Source of the DNA: an uncultured Clostridia bacterium
GTDB lineage: Bacteria; Bacillota; Clostridia; Christensenellales; Borkfalkiaceae
Reading direction: 5' to 3'
DNA length: 64,000 nucleotides
Assembly (NCBI GenBank): GCA_947624445.1
Contig: CANQKF010000008.1
Coordinates: 1-64,000 of the forward strand
The notes under the pieces: model-generated
The model's database searches: none
What the model saw: only the letters and a program-made list of their open reading frames with translations
What the model was told of the DNA's origin: nothing
Made by a program: the position numbers and the translations under genes
Shown here: piece after piece, positions 28,815-37,786 of the stretch
Position numbering within the stretch: the stretch's first letter is position 1
Layout of the letters: each line of letters begins with the position of its first letter

Positions 28815-29939
28815 TCAATAGAATTCTTCTTCGAGTTCCGCGATCACCTCGTCCGTCATGAAGCCGTAGGTGCAATAGAGGGTGAGGATCGTAAACCGGT
28901 CGCGGATCCGGTATGCGTCTTTCAGCATGGCGCGGAAGGTCTCCCGCGGGATGCCGAGCTCCGAAAAGCGGGTCGGGCAGCCGAGCGCGGAGAGCGTCTC
29001 CGCGATCCGTGCGACGGGGGGAAGCCCCTCCGCCTCGGCATAGACCGCTTCGCACCCCGCAAAGGCGGGACGGCGGCCGATCGTGTGATAGAGGTAGAGG
29101 GAGACGAGCGTCCCCAGCCCCACCTTCACGCCGTGGAGCGGGATGCGCGCGCCGCGGGCGAGGAAGTCCATTTCGAGGAAGTGGCTCATGTGGTGCTCGG
29201 CGCCCGAGGCGGGGCGGGAATTGCCCGCGATGACCATCGCATAGCCCGAGATGAGCAGGGCGTCCATGAGCCTGCGGATCCCCTCCTCGCCGCCCGCTTT
29301 GAGCGCGGGCAGGCTCTCGTCCATCGCGCGGACCGCCTCCCCCATCAGCGCGGCCGATCGCGCGTCGTACTTCTCCCCCGTGAGGTGCGCGGAGATGCGC
29401 CAATCGGCGAGACAGCAATATTTGGCGAGGATGTCCCCCACGCCCGCGCCGATCATGCGGCGGGGGGCAGCCGAGAGCACCGAGAAATCCATCAGGACGT
29501 CCTGCGCGACCTGCGCGGGGCGGGTGATCTTGAACCCGTGCTCGATGAGGGGCGTCACCCCCGAGGTGAAGCCGTCCATCGAGGGCGCCGTCGCGAAGAT
29601 CCCGCTCGGGCGGTGCAGGAGCGAGCCTGCGTATTTGGCGACGTCGTTGAGCGTCCCCGCCCCCGCGGCAAGCAAATAATCGCACCCATCCCCCGACTTC
29701 TTGGCGATCCCGACGGTCGCTTCGTCGGCGACGGGCTCGGGTTCGAGGAGATGGCAGTCCTTTACAAAGCAGACCTTTTCGAGCGCCGCTTTGAGGGGCA
29801 GGGCGAGGGGCAGAGTGTTTTCATCGGTGAGGAGCATCACTTTTTTTCCGCGCATGCGCGCCAGAAACTCGGGAAAGTCGCCGCCGCGCCCCTCCTCCGC
29901 ATGCACGCCGAACTCCCGCGAGAGTGCAAAAATATCCAT
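28815..29939 (-). CDS. sn-Glycerol-1-phosphate dehydrogenase (AraM/EgsA family)
   Basis: The 374-residue enzyme of the iron-containing alcohol dehydrogenase superfamily reduces dihydroxyacetone phosphate to sn-glycerol 1-phosphate. NAD-binding GAGTLNDVAKY, substrate-region TAPSMDGFTS, and metal-site GAGVGDILAK and SGAEHHMSHF are visible. In B. subtilis the orthologue AraM sits in the arabinose operon and supplies heptaprenylglyceryl phosphate synthesis. Here it follows a winged-helix regulator by five bases. No PcrB-like prenyltransferase is in the window. Whether the product goes to ether lipid or is sugar-linked is open. Confidence 0.85.
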   Translation of the reverse strand: MDIFALSREFGVHAEEGRGGDFPEFLARMRGKKVMLLTDENTLPLALPLKAALEKVCFVKDCHLLEPEPVADEATVGIAKKSGDGCDYLLAAGAGTLNDVAKYAGSLLHRPSGIFATAPSMDGFTSGVTPLIEHGFKITRPAQVAQDVLMDFSVLSAAPRRMIGAGVGDILAKYCCLADWRISAHLTGEKYDARSAALMGEAVRAMDESLPALKAGGEEGIRRLMDALLISGYAMVIAGNSRPASGAEHHMSHFLEMDFLARGARIPLHGVKVGLGTLVSLYLYHTIGRRPAFAGCEAVYAEAEGLPPVARIAETLSALGCPTRFSELGIPRETFRAMLKDAYRIRDRFTILTLYCTYGFMTDEVIAELEEEFY

Positions 29940-29944
29940 TTTAT

Positions 29945-30874
29945 TTACCCCATCCCCCCGCTTTCTTTGGTGACGAAGTTGCAGACGATGCCCTCGTCGT
30001 AATCGCCGAAGCCGCGCCCGAACAGCGTGAATCCGCCGCGGTGCACGGCGTCCTCGGGGACGAAAATGCGGAAGCGGATCTGCTCGCCCGCGCGGATCTC
30101 AAGGTCCGCGAGCGTGATCTCCGAGACCTTCACGCCCGAGATGTAGGTGCCGTCGCGGTTGACGACGAGGAGGATCTTCTTGCCGTATTGCCCGAGATTG
30201 CCGAACCACCATGCGGGATTCGCCGTGCCCGTGCGGTCGTTGTATTCCCCCTTGCTCGTGTAGTAACCGAGCGTGTGCCCGTTGACCGCAAAGTGGACGT
30301 CGCTCGGATAGTAGGCGGAATATCCCGGCGCCTCCGAGGCGAGTTCGAGGGAAAATTGCAGCTCCAAAAGCTCGCTCTCGGCGGTGAGATAGTTGGGCAC
30401 GAGGTATTCGACATACCCATAGGAGAGCCACAGGATCCCCGCCTTGATGCGCTCGGGATAGGAGAAGCAGGCGGGGTCGTCGAACCTGCCGATGACCTTC
30501 TCGCGGGTCGCGAGCCCGCAGGTCGGGTGGATCTCGTAGCCAACATAGTGCCCGATGTCGATGAGCGCCGATTCCACGCGCCCCTCCGCCTGCGGATGGC
30601 TCGTGAAGTCCACGATGATCTTATCCGTCGCGAGGCAGCAGATCTTCTGCGTGCCGCGGACGCCCGAGGACGTCGTGATCTCGATGAGCCCCGCCGCGTG
30701 CAGTTTGCGGATGTGCGCCGTGATCGCACCGTTGGAGACGCCGAACTTCTTGGCGAAGTAGGCGAGATTCAGCTCCCCGTGCGTGAGCAGCTCCTCGATG
30801 ATGCCGAGACGGATCTCCGAATCGAGCGCTTCATATAACAACTTGCCGTTTCTGAAATCCTTGAGATAAATCAT
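29945..30874 (-). CDS. ArsR-type winged-helix transcriptional regulator with sensor domain
   Basis: In this 309-residue protein, residues 15-85 form a winged helix (LGIIEELLTHGELNLAYFAK, then SNGAITAHIRKLHAAGLIEI). The C-terminal 200 residues look like a beta-rich ligand-binding domain I do not recognise. It is immediately upstream of the glycerol-1-phosphate dehydrogenase gene, so it probably controls that gene or itself. A similar pairing of ArsR-like regulator and AraM-type enzyme occurs in sugar operons, and a GH51 arabinofuranosidase lies 10 kb away. The promoter is so close to the ATG that the mRNA should be leaderless. Confidence 0.75.
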   Translation of the reverse strand: MIYLKDFRNGKLLYEALDSEIRLGIIEELLTHGELNLAYFAKKFGVSNGAITAHIRKLHAAGLIEITTSSGVRGTQKICCLATDKIIVDFTSHPQAEGRVESALIDIGHYVGYEIHPTCGLATREKVIGRFDDPACFSYPERIKAGILWLSYGYVEYLVPNYLTAESELLELQFSLELASEAPGYSAYYPSDVHFAVNGHTLGYYTSKGEYNDRTGTANPAWWFGNLGQYGKKILLVVNRDGTYISGVKVSEITLADLEIRAGEQIRFRIFVPEDAVHRGGFTLFGRGFGDYDEGIVCNFVTKESGGMG

Positions 30875-30880
30875 AGGTCT

Positions 30881-30909
30881 ATTCTACCTCTTTTCGCCCG
30901 AAAAGTCAA
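30881..30909 (-). promoter_or_regulatory. Sigma-A promoter of the regulator gene, predicted leaderless
   Basis: TTGACT (30904-30909) and TAGAAT (30881-30886) are 17 bp apart on the minus strand. Six bases separate the -10 box from the ATG, so the A of ATG is the expected first base. GAGG lies upstream of the transcription start and cannot act as a ribosome site. Confidence 0.75.
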
Positions 30910-30952
30910 CAATCCTTTGAATATACGTGAAATATTTCAAAAAAAGTAAAAG

Positions 30953-30976
30953 AAAAGGCGGGAGATCCCGTCTTTT
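30953..30976 (-). terminator. Terminator of the phosphohexomutase gene
   Basis: AAAAGACGGGA and TCCCGCCTTTT form an 11-bp arm pair on the minus strand with one G-U-type mismatch and a T-rich end. It lies 67 bases after the stop at 31043. Confidence 0.6.
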
Positions 30977-31042
30977 CCTCTGCGATCGGCGCCCTGTTTG
31001 CGCCCGGTCGCTGATTTTTTGCTTATTTTCGCTTGTGTCCGC

Positions 31043-32761
31043 TCATTTGACGCGCGCGAGCAGGGCTTCGACGTCCTGCTTCGCCGCCGCCATGGCAGCC
31101 TCGGCCGCGGGCGCGTTTTCCGCCTTCACCGAGTAGTAGATCTTGAGCTTGGGCTCGGTGCCGCTCGGGCGGACGCAGATGAAGCTTCCCCCCGCGAGCT
31201 CGTAGTAGACGCAGTTGCACTTGGGGATGCCGAGCTGCGTGCACTTGCCCGTCTTGTCGCGGCGCACGTCCTTCGAATAGTCGCGCACCGCCTCCACCGC
31301 GAAGTCGCCGAAGGAGGCGATCCCGACCGTCTTGAGGGCGTCGACGACGGCGTTCATCTCCTTCATCGCGTTCAGCCCCGAATATTGGATGGAGACGTTT
31401 TTATCGAGCACGTACCCGTACTTCTTGTAGATCTCGTTGAGGCGCATCCACACCGTTTTGCCGACGCTCTTGTAGTAGCAGACCATCTCCGCGCAGAGCA
31501 TGGAGGCGACGACGGCGTCCTTATCCCGCGCGTGCGTGCCGCGCAAGTAGCCGCAGCTCTCCTCGAAGCCGAACACGAAGGTGTGCGCCCCGCTCTTCTC
31601 CCACTCCTTGATCTTCTCGCCGATGAACTTGAAGCCGACGGGCGTTTCGAAGAGGGCGACGCCGAACTCGGCGCAGATGAGCTTTGCCATGCCCGTCGAG
31701 ACGAAGGACTTCACGACGGCGGCGTTCGCGGGCAGTTTGTTCTCCTCTTTGAGGCGGGTGAGGATGTAGTCGAGCAGAAGAATGCCCACCTGGTTGCCCG
31801 AGAGCGCGTGGAACTCCCCCGCTTCGTCCTTCACGGCGACGCCCAAACGGTCGCTGTCGGGATCGGTGCCAAAGACGACGTCCGCGGAGATCTTGTTCGC
31901 GAGGGCGATGCCCATCGAGAGCGTCTCCTTGAACTCGGGGTTGGGCACGGCGACCGTCGAAAAGGCGGGATCCTCCGTCGTCTGTTCCTCGACGACCGTC
32001 GCGTTGATGCCGAGGCGGGCGAGGATGCGCGTGACGGGCAGATAGCCCGAGCCGTGCACGGGGGTGTAGACGAGCCGCAGGTCCTTGCCGCACTTCCGCA
32101 CGGCGGCCTCCGAAAGGGTGAGCTTTGCGAGCTCGTCGAGATAGTCGTCGTCGAGGCGCTCGGGCACGGGAACGATGAGCGGGCTGTGCGCTTCTCCCGT
32201 GACGGAGAGGTAGTCTTGGATCTTCTCGATGAAGCCGACGACGACCGCCGTCGCCTCGGGGGACATCTGCGCGCCGTCCTCGCCGTAGACCTTATAGCCG
32301 TTGTATTCCTTGGGATTGTGCGAAGCGGTGATCATGATCCCCGCGACGGCGTCGAGGTGCCGCACGGCATAGGAGAGCATGGGCACGGGGTGGACGCGCG
32401 AGAAGAGGTAGGCCTTCACGCCGTTCTTGGCGAGCACGCCCGCCGCCGCCTCGGCAAAGAGACGGGAATTCTTTCGCGTATCGTAGGAGATGACGACGCC
32501 GCGCCCCTTCGCCTCCGCGGGAAGGGTGCCGATATACTCCGCGAGCCCCTGCGTGGCGCGGCGGACGGTGTAGACGTTCATCATGTTGACGCCGCAGCCG
32601 ATGATCCCGCGCATGCCCGCCGTCCCGAATTCGAGCGCGCCGCCGAAGCGGTACTCCTTCTCCTTTTCGTCGTTCGCGATCGCGAGGAGCTCCTCGCGGT
32701 CCTCCGCGGCGAGGCGGGGATCCCCCACCCAGCTTTCGTAGATCTTTTTGTAATCAACCAT
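31043..32761 (-). CDS. Phosphoglucomutase/phosphomannomutase
   Basis: The 572-residue alpha-D-phosphohexomutase interconverts hexose 1- and 6-phosphates. The active-site phosphoserine loop is TASHNPKEYNG (near residue 145). The metal loop is GTDPDSDRLG. TPVHGSG and the phosphate-binding RPSGTEPKLK at the C-terminus are present. The length fits the PgcA-type, which supplies glucose 1-phosphate for glycolipids and wall polymers. The ATG at 32759-32761 has AGGTGG at good distance. A GTG three codons upstream is the alternative. It is downstream of two membrane protein genes, probably by chance. Confidence 0.92.
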   Translation of the reverse strand: MVDYKKIYESWVGDPRLAAEDREELLAIANDEKEKEYRFGGALEFGTAGMRGIIGCGVNMMNVYTVRRATQGLAEYIGTLPAEAKGRGVVISYDTRKNSRLFAEAAAGVLAKNGVKAYLFSRVHPVPMLSYAVRHLDAVAGIMITASHNPKEYNGYKVYGEDGAQMSPEATAVVVGFIEKIQDYLSVTGEAHSPLIVPVPERLDDDYLDELAKLTLSEAAVRKCGKDLRLVYTPVHGSGYLPVTRILARLGINATVVEEQTTEDPAFSTVAVPNPEFKETLSMGIALANKISADVVFGTDPDSDRLGVAVKDEAGEFHALSGNQVGILLLDYILTRLKEENKLPANAAVVKSFVSTGMAKLICAEFGVALFETPVGFKFIGEKIKEWEKSGAHTFVFGFEESCGYLRGTHARDKDAVVASMLCAEMVCYYKSVGKTVWMRLNEIYKKYGYVLDKNVSIQYSGLNAMKEMNAVVDALKTVGIASFGDFAVEAVRDYSKDVRRDKTGKCTQLGIPKCNCVYYELAGGSFICVRPSGTEPKLKIYYSVKAENAPAAEAAMAAAKQDVEALLARVK

Positions 32762-32805
32762 AATATCCACCTGACCTTTGACCGCGCATTGCGCGTTGAG
32801 ATTTT

Positions 32806-33912
32806 TTATTCGCTTTCCCGCGCTTGGGGCGCTTCTTGGGGCGCCGCTTGGGAAGTTTCGGGGATTTCCGCCGCCGTTTGAGGAATTTCAGGCGCTTCGG
32901 GCGCCGTTTCGATCGGTTCGGGCGCTTCGGTGGGCGCGGGAGCGGCCGCCGCGGCCTGCGGCTGTGCGTTCTCCACGCCCGCGATCGCGTCGCGCGCGAG
33001 GAAGTACTTCTTGCCCGCCGTCTCGTAGTAGTTGACGAGCTGCATCACGATGAGGAACACGAAGCTGAGCGGGAACGTGAAGAACACGCCGCTGCCGAAG
33101 GTGCAGATCGCGAAGCCGACGTTCACAAAGACGATCAGATAGCAGGCGACGAGGTAGTTGGCGAAGCGGTGCAGGAAATCCTTGCCGCAGCGCAGGCTCT
33201 CGCCGAACGCCGCGAACACCCCCTTCCCGCCCACGATCATCGCGGGCATCCACGCCGAGATCAGGGTGAGCTTCAACGCCTGCAATGCGACGACCGCCGC
33301 AAACGTGAGGGCGACGGAGAGCAGGACGGCGAGGAATCCCCACGTCGGGAAGAGCGAGGGAAGATAGAAGAAGAGGAACCAGCTCGCAAGCAGCGAGCAG
33401 AGGTCGTAGAGGAAGGCGACGGGCACAAAGACGAGCTCGTAGAGCGCCGCCTTGCCGAGATTTTTGAAGAACGCCGCGGAGAAACGGGTATGGGAGAAGG
33501 TCGCCATGCGGTCGTTGATCGCCGCCGCCAATGTGAACTGCGCGAGCCCCGTCACGAAGCGCTGCAAGATATACATGCAGCACACGCCGACGACGCTCCC
33601 GACGATCCCGCCCATGTGCGCGCCGAGCAGCGCCACGAAGTCGCGGAAGGCGGCGTGGAAGGTCCCCTGGAACTCGGTGAGGATAGCGGTATCCCCCGCG
33701 GTGAGGGAGAGCGCGAGCTTGCGGAAGAACTCGGGGATGAGATCGATGAGCGTGTTGAATTCGGCGCTCTCGAGAATGAACCCCAGCCCGAGATGCAGGA
33801 TGAGGAAGGTGAGGCTGAAAAAGACCGCGCTTGCAATGAGCCGATAAAAGAGCAGTTGGAACACGCGGGAGAATTCGTCTGTCGTGATCGAGACCGCACG
33901 TTTGAAACGCAT
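32806..33912 (-). CDS. Multi-pass membrane protein with Pro/Ala/Glu-rich tail
   Basis: The family of this 368-residue protein is not recognised. About six hydrophobic segments lie between residues 20 and 300, and the sequence ends in a 60-residue cytoplasmic-type tail of Ala, Pro and Glu (APTEAPEPIETAPEAPEIPQ). The gene is separated from the next one (33914-34735) by one base, so the two are co-translated. Codon use fits the host. A role in membrane organisation or export is possible. Confidence 0.6.
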   Translation of the reverse strand: MRFKRAVSITTDEFSRVFQLLFYRLIASAVFFSLTFLILHLGLGFILESAEFNTLIDLIPEFFRKLALSLTAGDTAILTEFQGTFHAAFRDFVALLGAHMGGIVGSVVGVCCMYILQRFVTGLAQFTLAAAINDRMATFSHTRFSAAFFKNLGKAALYELVFVPVAFLYDLCSLLASWFLFFYLPSLFPTWGFLAVLLSVALTFAAVVALQALKLTLISAWMPAMIVGGKGVFAAFGESLRCGKDFLHRFANYLVACYLIVFVNVGFAICTFGSGVFFTFPLSFVFLIVMQLVNYYETAGKKYFLARDAIAGVENAQPQAAAAAPAPTEAPEPIETAPEAPEIPQTAAEIPETSQAAPQEAPQARESE

Positions 33913-33913
33913 A

Positions 33914-34735
33914 TCAATACCCCCTGTATGTGTGAAGAAGATCTTCGCGGTCGAGCTTATCCACTTCGAAGTAGACGACTTCCATGCGGATCGTGAAGTT
34001 GAGATAGAGCAGCGCGAACAAGATCACCGCGAGGATGCGGAATACGAATTCGGGCAGGAACGCCGCCCCGCCGATGAGGAAGATCGCCACCGAGTAGGAG
34101 AGCAGGAAGGAGACGAGAAGCTCCCAGCGCACCCCCACCATGAGCTGATAGGAATAGACGAGGGCGTTGTAAGTGCCGAAGCCCGTCATGAGGCGGCAGG
34201 GCAGGAAGAGATAGAACACCGTGGAGAGGAAGAGCAGCGCGTAGCCGAAGAAGAGGAAGGCCGCGACGGCGAGGAGGTAGAAGAGCGCCTTCGCCGCGAG
34301 GAACGAGAAGAGGAAGAAGAGCGCCGAGACGATGAGCGCCCAGAGTTCGTAGCACGCGAGGTAGACGAAGGTCACCGCCGCCGTCGGCAAGAGCGCCTGC
34401 GTGAACGAGCGCAGGGTGCCGCTGAACGTCCGCTTCCCGATCCGCATGTGCTTTTCCACGAAGGAGAGCATGAGCGCCGTAAAGACGATGAGGAGAATGA
34501 AGGCGAACACGCTGTAGAGCCCGCCGAGCACGGAATCGACGCGGACAAAGGAAAAGCAACGGAAATACACGCCGAACTCCGTGGGCGGATCGCCCGAGAA
34601 GAAGGCGCGCGTCACCGCGGCGATGGCGGAATAATCGAGTGACAGCGCCAAAAAGACCGCGGGCATGAGCGCAAACGGCAACACAAACCAAAGATTTTTG
34701 AAGATGTACTTCCAACTTCCGAAGAAATCGCGCAT
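33914..34735 (-). CDS. Multi-pass membrane protein
   Basis: The 273-residue protein has about six hydrophobic helices. It starts MRDFFGSWKYIFKNLWF and ends in a short polar tail. The family is not recognised, but the N-terminal aromatic helix and pairing with the following gene suggest a two-component membrane complex. Spacing of one base to the second gene implies coupled translation. Confidence 0.6.
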   Translation of the reverse strand: MRDFFGSWKYIFKNLWFVLPFALMPAVFLALSLDYSAIAAVTRAFFSGDPPTEFGVYFRCFSFVRVDSVLGGLYSVFAFILLIVFTALMLSFVEKHMRIGKRTFSGTLRSFTQALLPTAAVTFVYLACYELWALIVSALFFLFSFLAAKALFYLLAVAAFLFFGYALLFLSTVFYLFLPCRLMTGFGTYNALVYSYQLMVGVRWELLVSFLLSYSVAIFLIGGAAFLPEFVFRILAVILFALLYLNFTIRMEVVYFEVDKLDREDLLHTYRGY

Positions 34736-34814
34736 AAAAGCTCCTTAAAGTGCTTCTCTATTATATAACAAATCGCGCGAACTGTAAAGAGTTTTTTGCG
34801 GTTTTTCCGCAGAG

Positions 34815-34852
34815 GAAAAAATTCCGGCCCCCGCGCGGCGGAGACCGGAATT
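34815..34852 (-). terminator. Terminator of the P-type ATPase gene
   Basis: AATTCCGG and CCGGAATT pair around a GC-rich loop. On the minus strand the hairpin is followed by six T. It is 18 bases beyond the ATPase stop. Confidence 0.8.
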
Positions 34853-34869
34853 GCGGCGGGCGCCTTTTC

Positions 34870-37554
34870 TCACGCTTTCCGCGCGCGCCGCAGGAAGCAT
34901 TTGGAGATCTCGACGAGCGGCACGGGCGCGAGCGCGAGCGCCGCCGCGGTGAGATAGGCCTGCCACGGGAGATAGACGAACCCGAAGAAGTCCATCACGC
35001 CCGGCACGAAGAGCACGAGCGCCGCGATGACGAAGGACGCCCCGACGGCGGCGAGCAGCACGGGGTTGTGCCCGTTGCCCCGCGCGAATGCCGATTCGAA
35101 GTCCGAGCGCTGGTTGAGGCAGTGGGCGAGCTGGGAGAAGGCGACCACGAAGAAGGTCATCGTCATCGCGACCTCCGCCCCGCCGAAGGCGTACAGCCCC
35201 GTGAAATAGGCGGCAAGGGCGAGCGCGGCGAGCATGAGCCCGTGCGCCACGATGCGGATCACGAGCCCTTTTTCCAACAGCGTCCCCGACTTTACGGGCG
35301 GATGGCGCATGATGTCCTTCGCGGCGGGATCGACGCCCAGCCCGAGCGCGGGAAGGGTGTCCGTCACGAGGTTGATGATGAGCACATGCACCGCGAGCAG
35401 GGGCGCGGGAAGGTTGAAGAGCGTCGCGAGGAAGATGACGAGCACCTCCGCGATGTTGCCCGCGAGCAGGAATTGGATGACTTTGCGGATGTTGGCGTAG
35501 ACCCGCCGCCCCTCGCGCACGGCGCTCTCGATCGTCGTGAAGTTGTTGTCGAGCAGGATGATATCCGAGGCCTCTTTGGCGACGTCCGTCCCCGCGCCCA
35601 TCGCGACGCCGATGTTCGCCGCCTTGAGCGCGGGCGAATCGTTGACGCCGTCCCCCGTCATCGAGGCGACCTCCCCCGTGCGTTGCAACGACCGCACGAT
35701 GCGCAGTTTATCCGAGGGCGAGACGCGGGCGTAGACGGAGGTCGTGCCGACCACCCCGTCGAGCGCCTCGTCGGACATGGCGGAGAGCTCGGCGCCCGTG
35801 ACGACGGTATCCCCCGCGCGGAAGATGCCGAGCTCCTTCGCGATCGCGACGGCGGTCGTCTTGTGGTCGCCCGTGATCATCACGACGCGGATGCCCGCCG
35901 TATGGCAGGAGGCGATGGCGCCGATGACCTCCTTGCGGGGCGGGTCGATCATGCAGGTGAGCCCGACGAAGATGAGGTCGCGCTCCACGTCGTCCCCCTC
36001 CTTGGGGAGAAAATCGACGAGGCGGACGGCGTAGCCGAGCACCCGCAGCGCCTGTTCGCTCATCTGCTCGGCGAGCGCGATCGCCGCCGCGGCCTCTTCT
36101 TTGCGGATGGGCTGCACGCCCTCCTCGGTGAGGATGCGGGTGCAGCGGGGCAGAAGTTCGTCGATCGCGCCCTTGGTGTAGACGACCCGCCGCGCCCCGT
36201 CCGCCGTCACGACGGACATGCGCTTGCGGTCGGAATCGAAGGGCTGTTCAAAGACGCGGGGTTGTTCGGCTTTCAGCGCCTCGGGCTTCATGCCGAATTT
36301 TTCGGAAAAATCGATGAGGGCCCCCTCTGTCGGGTCGCCGAGATATTCATCCTCCTTCCCGGGGACGCGGGCGGCGTCGTTGCAGAGCGCGGCGGCATAC
36401 ACGAGCGCGCGGCGCTCCTCCGTGAGCCCGCCCCCGACGGGCACCGTCTGCCCGCGGAGGATCTCCGAGGCCGTCGCGAAGCGGGTGACGGTCATGCGGT
36501 TGAGGGTGAGGGTGCCCGTCTTGTCGCAGCAGACGACGGTCGCGCTGCCCAGCGTCTCCACGGCGGGAAGGCTGCGCACGAGCGCCTGCTGTTTTGCCAT
36601 GCGCCGCACGCCGAGCGCCATGACGACGGTCGCCGTCGCGGGGAGCCCTTCGGGGATGACCGAGATCGCGAGCGCGATCGCCGTGAGCAGGGGCTGCACC
36701 CAATTTTCGGACTTCGACCAATCCGAAACGCGCAGGAAGCTGATCGCGAGCACGACGAGCGCGACAACGATCCCCACGAGCGAGAGCGCCTTGCCCACGC
36801 CGTTGAGCTTTTTCTTGATGGGCGTTTCGAGCTCGTCGGTTTCGTCGAGCATGCCCGCGATGGAGCCCACCTCGGTGCGCATGCCCGTCGCGACGACGAC
36901 GCCCGTTCCCGTGCCCGCGGTGCACACGGAGGAGGAATACGCCATGTTGACGCGGTCGCCCAAAGGTGCGTCCTCGTTCAGGCGGGCGAGGGCGTCCTTT
37001 TCGACGGGCAGACTCTCGCCCGTGAGCGCGGATTCCTGCACGGCGAGGTTGGATTCCTCCAAGAGGCGGAGATCGGCGGGCACGACGCAGCCGTCCGCGA
37101 GGATCACGACGTCCCCCGGGACGAGCTCCTCGGCGGGAAGGATGCATTCGGCGCCGTCGCGGAGCACCCGCGCCGTGGGCGCCGTGAGCGTCGAGAGCGC
37201 GGCGAGGGCGTCCGCCGCCTTCTTCTCCTGCACGACGCCGATGACCGCGTTGACGACGACGATCACGAAGATGACGATCGCCTCCGCGTAGTCGCCGAAG
37301 CAGATCGAAACGATCGCGGCGATGAGCAGGATGACGACCATCACGTCGCGGATCTGCTCCCAGATGAGCCGCCAAAGACGCTTCGGTTTGCGCGTGCGGA
37401 GCGAATTATTGCCATACGTCCCCCGCCTTTTTTCGGCTTCGGCGTTCGTGAGCCCTCCGCGGTCGGAGGAGAGATCTGTGAGGGTCTGCTCCGCCGTGCG
37501 GGCGTGCCAGGGCTGCCGCGCGGGCGATCCTGTGGGTTCTGTTTGCTTTGCCAT
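34870..37554 (-). CDS. P-type cation ATPase, calcium-type (PMCA/SERCA-like, P2)
   Basis: This ATP-driven pump has 894 residues. The actuator loop has LTGES (near residue 180). The phosphorylation site is CDKTGTLTLNRM (Asp near 343). TGDGVNDSPALK is the hinge motif. M4 has the PEGLPA cation-site sequence, and M6 has NLVTDTLPALGLG, typical of calcium pumps. About ten helices are seen. Calcium export is the best guess, but Mn or other divalent cations cannot be excluded. A GGGGGGA site precedes the ATG. It is divergent from the antiporter and MgtC-like genes, which suggests a common ion-homeostasis theme. Confidence 0.9.
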   Translation of the reverse strand: MAKQTEPTGSPARQPWHARTAEQTLTDLSSDRGGLTNAEAEKRRGTYGNNSLRTRKPKRLWRLIWEQIRDVMVVILLIAAIVSICFGDYAEAIVIFVIVVVNAVIGVVQEKKAADALAALSTLTAPTARVLRDGAECILPAEELVPGDVVILADGCVVPADLRLLEESNLAVQESALTGESLPVEKDALARLNEDAPLGDRVNMAYSSSVCTAGTGTGVVVATGMRTEVGSIAGMLDETDELETPIKKKLNGVGKALSLVGIVVALVVLAISFLRVSDWSKSENWVQPLLTAIALAISVIPEGLPATATVVMALGVRRMAKQQALVRSLPAVETLGSATVVCCDKTGTLTLNRMTVTRFATASEILRGQTVPVGGGLTEERRALVYAAALCNDAARVPGKEDEYLGDPTEGALIDFSEKFGMKPEALKAEQPRVFEQPFDSDRKRMSVVTADGARRVVYTKGAIDELLPRCTRILTEEGVQPIRKEEAAAAIALAEQMSEQALRVLGYAVRLVDFLPKEGDDVERDLIFVGLTCMIDPPRKEVIGAIASCHTAGIRVVMITGDHKTTAVAIAKELGIFRAGDTVVTGAELSAMSDEALDGVVGTTSVYARVSPSDKLRIVRSLQRTGEVASMTGDGVNDSPALKAANIGVAMGAGTDVAKEASDIILLDNNFTTIESAVREGRRVYANIRKVIQFLLAGNIAEVLVIFLATLFNLPAPLLAVHVLIINLVTDTLPALGLGVDPAAKDIMRHPPVKSGTLLEKGLVIRIVAHGLMLAALALAAYFTGLYAFGGAEVAMTMTFFVVAFSQLAHCLNQRSDFESAFARGNGHNPVLLAAVGASFVIAALVLFVPGVMDFFGFVYLPWQAYLTAAALALAPVPLVEISKCFLRRARKA

Positions 37555-37583
37555 GATGTCCCCCCGAAATAAGTTTCGCTCTC

Positions 37584-37612
37584 ATTATACCACAAATGCG
37601 CGCGAATGAAAA
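37584..37612 (-). promoter_or_regulatory. Promoter of the P-type ATPase gene
   Basis: TATAAT (37584-37589) with a weak -35 TTTTCA (37607-37612) is spaced 17 bp on the minus strand. The intergenic region to 37786 also holds the divergent antiporter promoter. Confidence 0.6.
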
Positions 37613-37731
37613 CTTATTTGCGCACACATTTTCGCGGCGCGGCGCAAGGGCGGAAGGCGGGCGCCGCGCGAAAATTTCTTTCGTCCGCGCAAAAATTCTC
37701 ACGGTTTTTTTCATATTTTTTCAAAATCGGC

Positions 37732-37760
37732 TTGAATTTTGCGCGCGGGTCTGTTATAAT
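37732..37760 (+). promoter_or_regulatory. Promoter of the antiporter-MgtC operon
   Basis: TTGAAT (37732-37737) and TATAAT (37755-37760) lie 17 bp apart on the plus strand. The leader to the ATG at 37787 is about 20 nt. Confidence 0.85.
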
Positions 37761-37786
37761 ACTATTCTCCTTGAGAAGAACGCGCC

